From Allosphingosinicella sp042666435 (GTDB taxonomy: Bacteria; Pseudomonadota; Alphaproteobacteria; Sphingomonadales; Sphingomonadaceae): a DNA stretch of 64,000 nt. The DNA is taken from the NCBI RefSeq assembly GCF_042666435.1, contig NZ_JBHTDC010000002.1, positions 434,001 to 498,000 on the forward strand, in the 5' to 3' direction. Of this stretch, positions 8,286 to 16,481 are shown in pieces (within the stretch, counting starts at the first letter, position 1; every line of letters starts with the position of its first letter). The position numbers and the translations under genes are program-made. Below the pieces are notes generated by a model. That model had not been told where the DNA came from. It was given only the letters and a program-made list of their open reading frames with translations, and searched no databases.

Positions 8286-9412
8286 TCGCGGAGGTAACGC
8301 GCCCGGAAGCCGTCGGCGAAGGCCTTCAGCCGGCCCTCGCCGATGGCGGCGCGCAGGTCCGCCATCAGCGCCTGGTAGAAAGCGAGATTGTGCTCGGTCA
8401 TCAGCATCGCGCCCAATATTTCGCCCGAGCGGACGAGATGATGGATATAGGCGCGGCTCCAGCCGGCGCAGACGGGGCAGCCGCAAGCGGGATCGAGCGG
8501 TTCCTGGTCTTCGGCGAACCGGGCGTTCTTGATGTTGATCGGCCCATTGCGGGTGAAAGCCTGCCCCGTGCGGCCGGAGCGGGTGGGAAGGACGCAGTCG
8601 AACATGTCGATGCCGCGCTCGACCGCGCCGACAATGTCGTCCGGCTTGCCGACGCCCATCAGGTAGCGCGGGCGATCGGCGGGAAGCATGGCGACGGCAA
8701 AATCGAGCACGCGCAGCATTTCCGCCTGCCCTTCGCCGACGGCAAGCCCGCCCACCGCATAGCCGTCGAAGCCGATGTCGATCAGTTTGTCGGCGGAGAT
8801 TTTGCGCAGGTCGGCCTCCATGGAGCCCTGCTGAATCCCGAACAGGGCCGAGACCGAGGCATGGCCCTCCCCGGCGTCAAAGCCCTCGCGCGAGCGCATG
8901 GCCCAGCGCATCGAGCGTTCCATCGACGCCGAGGACTCCTCGCGTGTGGCGGGAAAGGAGGTGCATTCGTCGAAGGCCATGACGATGTCGGAGCCGAGCA
9001 GCCGCTGTATCTCCATCGAGCGCTCCGGAGTCAGCATATGCGCCGATCCGTCGAGATGGCTTTTGAAGCTCACCCCCTCCTCGCTCATCTTGCGCAGCTC
9101 CGACAGGCTCATCACCTGATAGCCGCCGCTGTCGGTCAGGATCGGTCGGTCCCAGCCCATGAATGCGTGGAGCCCGTCCAGCCGCGCCACCCGTTCGGCG
9201 CCGGGGCGCAGCATCAGATGATAGGTGTTGCCGAGAATGATGTCGGCGCCCGAAGCGCGCACGTCGGCCGGCTTCATCGCCTTGACGGTAGCGGCGGTGC
9301 CGACGGGCATGAAAGCAGGCGTACGGATGTCGCCCCGGATCATCGAGATCGTGCCGGCACGGGCGGCGCCGTCGGTGCCGGAGAGGGTGAAGGCGAAGCG
9401 AGGAGACGGCAT
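8282..9412 (-). CDS. tgt: Queuine tRNA-ribosyltransferase (tRNA-guanine transglycosylase)
   Basis: 376 residues, the usual bacterial length. Catalytic Asp94 lies in LTDSGGYQV and the nucleophile Asp272 in MFDCVLPTRSGRTG. The zinc site is C310, C312, C315 and H341 (CxCx2C...H). The enzyme exchanges guanine-34 for preQ1 in tRNAs with GUN anticodons. The start at 9412 (MPSPRFAFTL) fits the family; an in-frame upstream extension is not conserved in character. queA, the next enzyme of the pathway, is in this window at 15401-16429 but not adjacent. Confidence 0.95.
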   Translation of the reverse strand: MPSPRFAFTLSGTDGAARAGTISMIRGDIRTPAFMPVGTAATVKAMKPADVRASGADIILGNTYHLMLRPGAERVARLDGLHAFMGWDRPILTDSGGYQVMSLSELRKMSEEGVSFKSHLDGSAHMLTPERSMEIQRLLGSDIVMAFDECTSFPATREESSASMERSMRWAMRSREGFDAGEGHASVSALFGIQQGSMEADLRKISADKLIDIGFDGYAVGGLAVGEGQAEMLRVLDFAVAMLPADRPRYLMGVGKPDDIVGAVERGIDMFDCVLPTRSGRTGQAFTRNGPINIKNARFAEDQEPLDPACGCPVCAGWSRAYIHHLVRSGEILGAMLMTEHNLAFYQALMADLRAAIGEGRLKAFADGFRARYLRD

Positions 9413-9519
9413 CGGCGCGCCTTTACACGATCGACGACCAGTGAAAAGGCCGCGCACGGGGCGGCGCCGATCGTTGCCTTTCCTCATGGCAAGGGTTATT
9501 CTGCGGTCGGAGGGCAGGA

Positions 9520-11931
9520 ATGGCGTCTCGCACTTCGCCGACATGTCCCGCGCCGCCGCAGCCGCCGGATAGGGACGTGACGGGCGCCGGCATCATTCTG
9601 GCCTCCAGTCCCGACATCGACATCGGCCCGGTCCGCATCCTTCCCTCGCGAAGATTGGTGAGTCACGCGGACGGGCGCGAGGCCGTGGTTGAGCCAAGAG
9701 CCATGAAAGTGATGGTCGCGCTGCTCCGCTCGCCCGGAAGAGTGCTGACGCGGGACGACTTGTTCGATTCCTGCTGGGAAGGCCGTGCCGTTAGCGACGA
9801 TGCGATCGACCGCGCTATCGCCCGCCTGCGCCGCGCGGTGCAGCCGCTCGCCGATGGCGTCTTCACAATCGAGACGGTAACGAAGGTCGGTCATCGGCTG
9901 GTCCTCGCGCCCGGCGGCCATGGCCCCGTTCCCGCCCCCACGGCCGCCGCGCCGGACGCCGCCCCGCCGTCCGAGCGAGCGCCGGCCGGAACGCCCTCGC
10001 TCGGCGCGCGGGGACGTATCGAACGGCCGCGCTGGCTCCTTCCCTGCGCCCTCCTGCTCCTCGCCGTCGTGGGCCTGGCGGCCGGCATGTGGCAACAACG
10101 CGAGCGCGAGCCGGCCGTGGCGGTCGCGGTTCTGCCGTTCAGGAGCCTCACCAACGGCGGCGACGCCTATTTCGCGGAAGGCCTCGGCGAGGAAATCATG
10201 GCGCAGCTCGCCCGTCAGCCCGGGCTGCGCGTCGCCGGGCGGACCTCCTCCCAGCAGTTCAAGGGCGAGACGGCCGACCTTGGCGAAGTGGTGCGCAAGC
10301 TCGGCGTCACCCACGTCCTCGAAGGCAGCGTCCGCTCGGCGGACGGGCGGGTCCGGGTCAACGTCGCCCTGGTCCAGGCGTCGACCGGCATGCAGCTCTG
10401 GGCCGGGACGTTCGACGGCACGCTGGACGACGTCTTCACGATCCAGCAGCGGATCGGCGCCGATGTCGCCGCCGCCCTCGGGTGGAGGCTTGTCGAGGCC
10501 GCGCCGGCGGTTCGACGCGCGACCAGCGGCGCGGTCTACAGCCTGTATCTCGGCGCGCGCGGGCGAATTCGGGAACGCAACCCGATCGCGATGGCGGTGG
10601 CCCGGGAAAGGCTGGTTCGTGCCCTTCGGCTCGATCCCGCCTTCGCGCCCGCCTGGTCGAGCCTCGCCCAGATCACGAGGTTCGAATCGAACTCGCCGGG
10701 CCCGGAATCCGAGCGCGGGCGGGAGCAAGCGATCCGGCAGGCACGCAGGGCGCTTTCGCTGGCTCCGGATCTCGCCGAGGCCCACGGCGTGATGGGGATG
10801 CTTCTCGGCTTCGATCATCGGCAAGGGGCGCGACATGTGAAGCGGGCCGCGGCGCTCGATCCAGGTAACGCCGAGTTCCAGTTCTGGCTCGGGCATGTCT
10901 TTGCGAACGAACGGGACTTCCCGAGGTCGTTGAAGGCCTATCGCACCGCCTTCGAAATCGACCCGCTTTGGCATTACGCCCAATATCAGCTGGTGGAGTC
11001 AGCCTGGGAGATGGGGCACCGCGAGGAGGCGATACGCTATGTCCGGCGCATCGAGCGCGACGGCAGCCGCCAGCAGGCACATTTAAACCGTGCGACCCTG
11101 GCTGGGGCCAGAGGCGATTTTTCCGGACAGGCGGCCGAACTGGCGGCGGCGGCGGCGGCGACGGGGGATGCGGGCAAACGAACGGGGGCTGCTTATGAGC
11201 GGGCGTTCGTCCTTTTCAGCCTCGGCCTGTTCGACGAAGCACGCGCGGAATGGAGCGAGGGGTGGGATGCCGCCGGCATTGCCGCGATGCGACCCCAACG
11301 GATGGCCGAATACGAGCATCATTTTGCGATTCGGCAGGGCCGGCTGCCGAGCCTCGCCGAGCTGCGGACGCGAGGCCGGAGCGCGTTCGACAAGGACCGG
11401 TCCTATGCCACGATCGGCGCCAAGCTCCTGATCAACGCGGGCCGCGCCGCCGACGTGGTCGCGCTTTATGACGGGCCAGATGGTTTTCTCGGGCTCGCTC
11501 GACCGCCAGGCTCCGGAGGCTTTTCCGCGCGCCTCACCGATGGCCCGATCGTCGCCGCGGCGCTCCGCGCCGTCGGGCGAACGGAGGAGGCCGACGCGAT
11601 CCTGCTCCGCTTCGACGCGATCATCGCTGCGGGCCTGGCCCGCAGCGGCGGCCAGGCTCCCTCCACCTTCCTCGCGGAAGCGGCGACTGTGTGGACGATG
11701 CGCGGGAATCACGACGCCGCGCTGTCCGCGCTCGAACAGGCCCGGCGGCGCGGCTGGGCCTATGTCGAGCCGGACGAGGGCGACACCTCCCTCCCCGACA
11801 TTGGCGACGAGCCCGCTTTTCGCTCGCTGCGGGGTCAGCCCCGGTTCGAGCGCCTTCGCGCGGAGCTCCGCGCGCACCTCGACCGCGAGCGCCGCGAGGT
11901 TGCGTTGCAGATCGCGCGGCCGGCGGCATGA
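9520..11931 (+). CDS. CadC-like membrane regulator: winged helix, TolB-like and TPR domains
   Basis: 803 residues with a readable domain order. Residues ~33-130 are an OmpR/PhoB-type winged helix (VEPRAMKVMVALLRSPGRVLT...AIARLRRAV). A Pro/Ala-rich linker and a single membrane helix follow near 170-193 (PCALLLLAVVGLAAGMW). Residues ~200-330 form a TolB-like domain (VAVLPFRSLTNGGDAYFAEG). TPR-type helical repeats run from ~360 to the end. The topology suggests cytoplasmic DNA binding and periplasmic sensing. A GGGCAGGA ribosome site lies just before the ATG. It is divergent from tgt; targets and signal are unknown. Confidence 0.8.
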   Translation: MASRTSPTCPAPPQPPDRDVTGAGIILASSPDIDIGPVRILPSRRLVSHADGREAVVEPRAMKVMVALLRSPGRVLTRDDLFDSCWEGRAVSDDAIDRAIARLRRAVQPLADGVFTIETVTKVGHRLVLAPGGHGPVPAPTAAAPDAAPPSERAPAGTPSLGARGRIERPRWLLPCALLLLAVVGLAAGMWQQREREPAVAVAVLPFRSLTNGGDAYFAEGLGEEIMAQLARQPGLRVAGRTSSQQFKGETADLGEVVRKLGVTHVLEGSVRSADGRVRVNVALVQASTGMQLWAGTFDGTLDDVFTIQQRIGADVAAALGWRLVEAAPAVRRATSGAVYSLYLGARGRIRERNPIAMAVARERLVRALRLDPAFAPAWSSLAQITRFESNSPGPESERGREQAIRQARRALSLAPDLAEAHGVMGMLLGFDHRQGARHVKRAAALDPGNAEFQFWLGHVFANERDFPRSLKAYRTAFEIDPLWHYAQYQLVESAWEMGHREEAIRYVRRIERDGSRQQAHLNRATLAGARGDFSGQAAELAAAAAATGDAGKRTGAAYERAFVLFSLGLFDEARAEWSEGWDAAGIAAMRPQRMAEYEHHFAIRQGRLPSLAELRTRGRSAFDKDRSYATIGAKLLINAGRAADVVALYDGPDGFLGLARPPGSGGFSARLTDGPIVAAALRAVGRTEEADAILLRFDAIIAAGLARSGGQAPSTFLAEAATVWTMRGNHDAALSALEQARRRGWAYVEPDEGDTSLPDIGDEPAFRSLRGQPRFERLRAELRAHLDRERREVALQIARPAA

Positions 11932-11937
11932 GGCGGG

Positions 11938-11968
11938 GCGGCGCCGGGGCCGGAGCCGCCGGCGCCGC
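11938..11968. terminator. GC-rich hairpin between convergent genes
   Basis: GCGGCGCCGG at 11938-11947 pairs perfectly with CCGGCGCCGC at 11959-11968 around an 11-base loop. It sits in the 49-base gap between two converging stops. There is no T-run, so it may act as a weak bidirectional terminator or only protect RNA ends. Confidence 0.35.
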
Positions 11969-11980
11969 GCCCGAGACCGC

Positions 11981-13237
11981 TCACAGCATGAGCAGGTCGT
12001 GGCCGAGAGAGATCTCGGCGCCGCCCCGCCCGGCGACGAACGCCGCGGACATCGCGAACATGGTGGCCGAAGGCTCGTCGAACGCGAAATTGTCGGCGCT
12101 GAGCTGCTTGGCTTTGATGCCGCTGAGCAGCACGGAATCGCCCGTGCCCCAGCTCACCAGCACGTCCTTGTGGCCGACATCGACGATCGTAAGATCCCCG
12201 AAATCGTCGATCCCCGCGACGTCAAGAATCGCGACCACATCCTTCTTCTCGAAATCGAGGACCGCGTCGGCGCCGCTGCCCTCGCCGAACACGAAGCGAT
12301 CGCTGCCGCTGCCGCCCGACAGCAGGTCGCTGCCGGTGCCGCCGTTCAGCAGATCGTCGCCCTTGCCGCCGGCGAGCACATCGTCGCCGCCCGGGTCGCC
12401 GAACGCGATAGCAACGTCGTCGATCGTCTCGATCGACCCGGAGTTGCCGCTGACGATTCCGATATGACCGTCGCCGAGCAGCACATCATTGCCGCCGCCG
12501 CCACCGAGATGATCGTTGCCCCCGTCGCCGGCCAGGACGTTGCCGCCGCCGTCGCCGGTGAGCGAATCGGCATAGATCGAGCCGGTCAGATTCTCGATGC
12601 CGGTCAGGGTCATCAGGCCCTGCTCGGTATCCTGGGCGGTGCCCTGCAGCAGCAGCGACACGGTGACTCCGTCGGGGCTGATGTCCTGGCCGAAATTGCC
12701 GGATAGCGAGGCCGTGTCCACGCCGGCGCCGCCATCGAGCAGATGGTCGCCCGCACCGACCGACAGCAGATCGTCGCCGTCGCGACCGTTCAGCACGTCA
12801 TCGCCGCCGCTCGATCCCCACAACCAGTTGGCATTGCCGTCGCCGGTCAGGATGTCGTCGAACGCCGTGCCCGAGACATGCTCGATATCCATGAGCGTGT
12901 CCATGCCGAGGCCGGTGTCCTGCGCCACGCCCTGGATTCCAAGATCGACCATGACGCCGGCGAGTCCGTCGAAGAAGGAGACGCGGTCGAAGCCTTCGCC
13001 GCCATCGTGATAGTCGTCGCCGAAGCCGCCGCGCATGAAATCGTCGCCTGCACCGCCGAGCAATATATCGTTGCCGTTGCCGCCGTTCATCGAATCATTG
13101 CCGTCGCCGCCGTCGAGCAGGTCGTTGCCGTCCTGGCCACCGAGCCCGTCATTGCCTTCGAGGCCGTATATCTCGTCATCGCCCGCCGTTCCTACCAGCG
13201 GGAAGTCGTCGCCTGATGTTCCGAAAATGATCGCCAT
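11981..13237 (-). CDS. RTX calcium-binding protein with haemolysin-type repeats
   Basis: 418 residues from the ATG at 13237, which has a good AAAGGAG site ten bases upstream. From about residue 8 the protein is a series of GGxGxDxxx nonapeptides (GTAGDDEIYGLEGNDGLGGQDGNDLLDGG...). It also has blocks such as VMVDLGIQGVAQDTGLG, typical of parallel beta-roll calcium-binding domains. There is no signal peptide, as expected for type I secretion, and the hydrophobic C-terminus would hold the export signal. No catalytic domain is visible. It is not closely related to the two RTX proteins at the right end of the window. Confidence 0.8.
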   Translation of the reverse strand: MAIIFGTSGDDFPLVGTAGDDEIYGLEGNDGLGGQDGNDLLDGGDGNDSMNGGNGNDILLGGAGDDFMRGGFGDDYHDGGEGFDRVSFFDGLAGVMVDLGIQGVAQDTGLGMDTLMDIEHVSGTAFDDILTGDGNANWLWGSSGGDDVLNGRDGDDLLSVGAGDHLLDGGAGVDTASLSGNFGQDISPDGVTVSLLLQGTAQDTEQGLMTLTGIENLTGSIYADSLTGDGGGNVLAGDGGNDHLGGGGGNDVLLGDGHIGIVSGNSGSIETIDDVAIAFGDPGGDDVLAGGKGDDLLNGGTGSDLLSGGSGSDRFVFGEGSGADAVLDFEKKDVVAILDVAGIDDFGDLTIVDVGHKDVLVSWGTGDSVLLSGIKAKQLSADNFAFDEPSATMFAMSAAFVAGRGGAEISLGHDLLML

Positions 13238-13499
13238 GATACCTGCTCCTTTGTCGCCATGATGGCGGCAAGGGAGGATCGCGCATCGCCGCGCCGCTGC
13301 CCGGACGGAGCGCGGACGAAGCCCGGACGAACGCCCGATTTTGTGCCGACGGCGACGCTGCCCGTCGGAGCCGGAGGGGGTAACCCGACGGGGGAGTCCG
13401 TGCGCGCTCGATAAAGATGCGAATGGAGAAGCATGGGGTCGAAGCTCAACCCCATCCCGCCTGCTGCAAGTGGCGGCGCAGCTTCGCCTCACCGGCGCG

Positions 13500-14405
13500 T
13501 CAAAGCGCCATCTCCCAAATCTCGCCTTCTTCGGGCTTGCCGAACGCCTCGTGCGTCTCCTCCTGGACGACGCGCATCCCGGCTGCGGCATAGATGCGGC
13601 GGGCGCTGAGGAGAACCTTGTGCGTCCACAGGCTCATGTTCGAATAGCCGGCGGCGCTGGCGAAGGCGATGCATTGGGCGACCAGGGCCTGGCCGATGCC
13701 GAGGCCCCGCGCCCACGGTTCGACATAGAGCAAGCGGAGCCTGGCAACGCCGTCGCCGCCATCGACGAGCAGCACCGAACCCGCCATGGCGCCGGCGCGC
13801 TCCGCTACCCAGCATTGCTCGCGGCCCGGCTTGAAATCGCGGAGGAAGGCGGTGGTGATCTCGCCCTGCAATATTTCCATCGGACGGCCCCAGCCCCAGC
13901 CTTCGGCATAAAGGATCGACTGGCGGGCGGCGATCATCCCCATGTCTCCGGGCTGGAAGGTCCTCAGGCTCCAGTCGCGATCGGCGCCGCCGCCGAGCAA
14001 AGCACGCACGGCCCCGAGGGCTCCGACCAAGGTCTCGCGGTCGGTGGGGCCGAGCGGGTGGAGGCGTCGCTCGACCTGCGCGCGGGTGCGCCGGTCCAAC
14101 GCGTCGAACGCCGTCCGCCCTTCGGCGGTAAGGCCGATGGGACGCCGCCGGGCATCCTTGCCGCGCCCGCGCTCGATCCAGCCGCGCGCTTGGAAGCGCC
14201 GCAGGAGGCGGCTGACGTAGCCGGCATCGAGCCCGAGCTCGGCCCGCAGTTCCGAGGCGACCGTCGCCTCGCGATGGGCGATCTCGTAAAGCAGCCGCGC
14301 CTCGACCAGCGAGAGGTCGCTCTCCAGATAATGCGCGTCGAGGGCTCCCACGAAACGGGTATAGAAGCGGTTGAACGCGCGCAGCGCGACGGTGGCGTCT
14401 TCCAT
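13500..14405 (-). CDS. MarR-GNAT fusion: winged-helix regulator with acetyltransferase domain
   Basis: 301 residues. Residues 1-~145 are a MarR-type winged helix (SLVEARLLYEIAHREATVASELRAELGLDAGYVSRLLRRF, then IERGRGKDARRRPIGLTAEG). Residues ~150-301 are a GNAT domain (LRLLYVEPWARGLGIGQALVAQCIAFA, motif A). This fused architecture is known in actinobacteria and alphaproteobacteria. The ATG at 14405 gives a normal MarR start, but an in-frame ATG inside the palindrome at 14415-14453 would add a short leader. The palindrome just upstream is the likely autoregulatory operator. The substrate of the GNAT half is unknown. Confidence 0.85.
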   Translation of the reverse strand: MEDATVALRAFNRFYTRFVGALDAHYLESDLSLVEARLLYEIAHREATVASELRAELGLDAGYVSRLLRRFQARGWIERGRGKDARRRPIGLTAEGRTAFDALDRRTRAQVERRLHPLGPTDRETLVGALGAVRALLGGGADRDWSLRTFQPGDMGMIAARQSILYAEGWGWGRPMEILQGEITTAFLRDFKPGREQCWVAERAGAMAGSVLLVDGGDGVARLRLLYVEPWARGLGIGQALVAQCIAFASAAGYSNMSLWTHKVLLSARRIYAAAGMRVVQEETHEAFGKPEEGEIWEMAL

Positions 14406-14414
14406 GCCACCATC

Positions 14415-14453
14415 ATGCCCAAGATAGTTGACAATGTCAACTATCTTGGGCAT
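14415..14453. promoter_or_regulatory. 39-bp perfect palindrome, probable MarR operator
   Basis: The sequence ATGCCCAAGATAGTTGACA, then a central A (14434), then the exact reverse complement spans 14415-14453. Each arm contains TTGACA. It lies immediately upstream of the MarR-GNAT start (14405) and also contains the last codons and stop of the DUF5694 gene (ending at 14437). The size and AGTTGAC/GTCAACT half-sites fit a MarR-family dimer site overlapping a -35 box. Confidence 0.75.
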
Positions 14454-15333
14454 CGCCGTTCGGACAAGCTGGCCGAGCCGCCGCTTCCGGGAGGTTAGCG
14501 AGCGGATCAACCACCTCGAAGGCGCCCGACTCCTCGGCGAACTGGGCGAGCAGAGGCCCGTGGCCCGCGCCATAGATGACGACGACCCTGTCCTCGGGTC
14601 TGTCCGCGAGCCGGACCAGATTGGCGAAAATCTTGAGGTTGCGCCCATACCAGCTGCCGACCCAGTTCGCCCCCGGATTGGTCTGCGCGTCGCCGACGAG
14701 GGCGATGTCGTAATAGGCTCGGTGGCTTTCGCGTCGCGCCTCCGGCGTGTTCAAATTGCGCAGCCACGCCGCCACATTGGTGCAGCGCATCCGCCCGGTT
14801 TCGCGGTTCGCCTGAGCCTGCTTCGCCGCCCTCGCCTTGTCGAAGCTCTCGGCCAGGCCATTTTGCTGGGCATAAGCGAGGAAGTCATAATCCGCCTCCT
14901 CGCCGGGGGGCATCTCGTTCCAGTCGACGGCATGGACCCGGTCGAGCCCGAGCCTGGCCGCGAGCCTGAGGCCGATCTGGTCGCGCTCGTCGCGGCTCAG
15001 TTGGTAGCGGCCGGCGCGATAGTCGGCATAGCGCTGGTCGAGCTTCTCCTGACGGCTGCTCCTCCATTCGACGGCGACGTGGGTGGGCCGGAAGGCGGCA
15101 AGCCGCTCGACGATCGCCTCGATCTCGCGCTGTCGCCCCGGCGTCAGCACGTCCTCGATCTTCTGGTTGACGATGTCGCGGCCCGGATTGTCGAAATGGG
15201 GCGTACCCAGGACGAGCATGGCGGGGCGCGCGTCCGGCGCGCGGTCACCGAGGATGCCGAAAGGCTGGCGCGCTGACGCGGTGCCAGCTCCGGCGATCAG
15301 GGCGGCGGCGGCAGCGGCGGCGACTAGCTTCAT
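14437..15333 (-). CDS. DUF5694 domain-containing exported protein
   Basis: 298 residues with a clear signal peptide (MKLVAAAAAAALIAGAGTASA, cut near ARQ). The mature part contains PAMLVLGTPHFDNPGRDIVNQK, HVAVEWRSSRQEKLDQRYADYR and VVVIYGAGHGPLLAQFAEES, which match my memory of DUF5694/TraB-GumN-like proteins in sphingomonads. Function is unknown; a metal-dependent hydrolase-like role has been suggested for related folds. Its last codons run into the 39-bp palindrome upstream of MarR-GNAT. A related inverted repeat sits in its own promoter, so the two genes are probably one regulon. Confidence 0.7.
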   Translation of the reverse strand: MKLVAAAAAAALIAGAGTASARQPFGILGDRAPDARPAMLVLGTPHFDNPGRDIVNQKIEDVLTPGRQREIEAIVERLAAFRPTHVAVEWRSSRQEKLDQRYADYRAGRYQLSRDERDQIGLRLAARLGLDRVHAVDWNEMPPGEEADYDFLAYAQQNGLAESFDKARAAKQAQANRETGRMRCTNVAAWLRNLNTPEARRESHRAYYDIALVGDAQTNPGANWVGSWYGRNLKIFANLVRLADRPEDRVVVIYGAGHGPLLAQFAEESGAFEVVDPLANLPEAAARPACPNGDAQDS

Positions 15334-15363
15334 GGGATGCAGCTCCTATCGAATGACGGAGCC

Positions 15364-15396
15364 AGAATGAACGCACCGACTGAGTTAGTCAACTAA
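15364..15396 (-). promoter_or_regulatory. Promoter with inverted repeat upstream of DUF5694 gene
   Basis: On the - strand TTGACT (15392-15387) is followed after 17 bases by CATTCT (15369-15364). The -35 is embedded in the inverted repeat TTAGTCAACTAA (15385-15396). Its TAGTTGAC half-site also occurs in the 39-bp palindrome, suggesting control by the same MarR-type regulator. Confidence 0.5.
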
Positions 15397-15400
15397 TACA

Positions 15401-16429
15401 CTAAGCGGGCAGCAGAAGGCTCGCATCCCCATAGGAGTAGAAGCGGTAGCCGTCGTCGATCGCGTGGGCGTAGGCTGCCTGCATCCGCTCGCGGCCCATC
15501 AGCGCCGAGACCAGCATGAACAGGGTCGAGCGCGGCAGGTGGAAGTTGGTCAGGAGGCCGTCGGTCGCGCGGAAGCGGTAGCCGGGGGTGATGAAGATGG
15601 CCGTGTCGCCCTCGAAGGGGCGCACGCGGCCCGCCTCGTCGGCGGCGCTTTCGAGCAGGCGGAGCGATGTCGTGCCCACGGCGATCAGGCGTCCGCCTCG
15701 CTTCCGCGCAGCGTTGAGGCGCCCGGCGGTGGCGACGTCGATGCGGCCCCATTCGGCATGCATGTCATGGTCTTCGGTGTCATCGACCTTCACCGGAAGG
15801 AAGGTGCCCGCGCCGACATGAAGCGTCAAAGTCTCGTGACCGATGCCGGCCGCTTCCAGCGCCTTCATCAGGCGAGGCGTGAAATGGAGTGCGGCGGTGG
15901 GCGCGGCGACGGCGCCCTTTTCGCGCGCGAACATGGTCTGGTAATCACTGGCGTCGCGGGCGTCCGCCTCGCGCTTGCCCGCGATATAGGGCGGCAGCGG
16001 CATCCGACCGGCGCGCTCCAGCAACAGTTCGACCGGCTCTTTCCCCTCGAACGTGAGAAGGAGGCTGCCGTCCGTTCCCTTGCTACCCGCAAGGGCCGTG
16101 ACACCGGAGCCGAAGTCGATCCGGTCGCCGTCGCGCACCCTCCTGGCGTTGCGGACGAAGGCGCGCCATTCGCGCGGCCCCTCACGCTTGTGGAGCGTCG
16201 CGCCCACCCTCGCATTGCCCCGATGCCCTTCGAGTTGCGCCGGAATGACGCGCGTGTCGTTGAACAGGAGGACGTCGCCTTCGCGCAGGAGGCCCGGCAG
16301 GTCGGTCACGACACGATCCTCCAGCGCATCGCCCTGGACGAGGAGCAGCCGGGCGCTGTCGCGCGGGCTCGCCGGCCTCAGCGCGATGCGATCGGACGGG
16401 AGGTCGAAGTCGAACAGGTCAACACGCAT
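15401..16429 (-). CDS. queA: tRNA preQ1(34) S-adenosylmethionine ribosyltransferase-isomerase
   Basis: 342 residues from MRVDLFDFDLPSDRIALRPA, the standard QueA start; an in-frame ATG six codons earlier is less likely. LLFNDTRVIPAQL, LHVGAGTFLPVKVDDTEDHDMHAE and NFHLPRSTLFMLVSALMG are diagnostic. The enzyme moves the ribosyl part of SAM onto preQ1 in tRNA to give epoxyqueuosine and follows Tgt in the queuosine pathway. tgt lies ~6 kb away on the same strand. Downstream transcription would run toward the DUF5694 promoter. Confidence 0.95.
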   Translation of the reverse strand: MRVDLFDFDLPSDRIALRPASPRDSARLLLVQGDALEDRVVTDLPGLLREGDVLLFNDTRVIPAQLEGHRGNARVGATLHKREGPREWRAFVRNARRVRDGDRIDFGSGVTALAGSKGTDGSLLLTFEGKEPVELLLERAGRMPLPPYIAGKREADARDASDYQTMFAREKGAVAAPTAALHFTPRLMKALEAAGIGHETLTLHVGAGTFLPVKVDDTEDHDMHAEWGRIDVATAGRLNAARKRGGRLIAVGTTSLRLLESAADEAGRVRPFEGDTAIFITPGYRFRATDGLLTNFHLPRSTLFMLVSALMGRERMQAAYAHAIDDGYRFYSYGDASLLLPA

Positions 16430-16481
16430 CGCGTGTCGTCCGATCATCCCTAGCCTGTCGAAGGGCGCGCATGGCGCCGGC

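Noticed and set aside
6672..8486. 604-codon - strand frame spanning three genes
   Set aside because: Only its last 169 codons are a real protein (GNAT). The rest runs antisense to the cysteine hydrolase and across the Lrp regulator in another frame.
11981..13237. Repetitive DNA as a possible CRISPR array
   Set aside because: The periodicity is nine codons of an RTX protein in frame; there are no uniform repeats with unique spacers.
13201..13499. Small frames between the RTX and MarR-GNAT genes
   Set aside because: No ribosome sites or conserved sequence; the 262-base gap is best read as the RTX promoter region.
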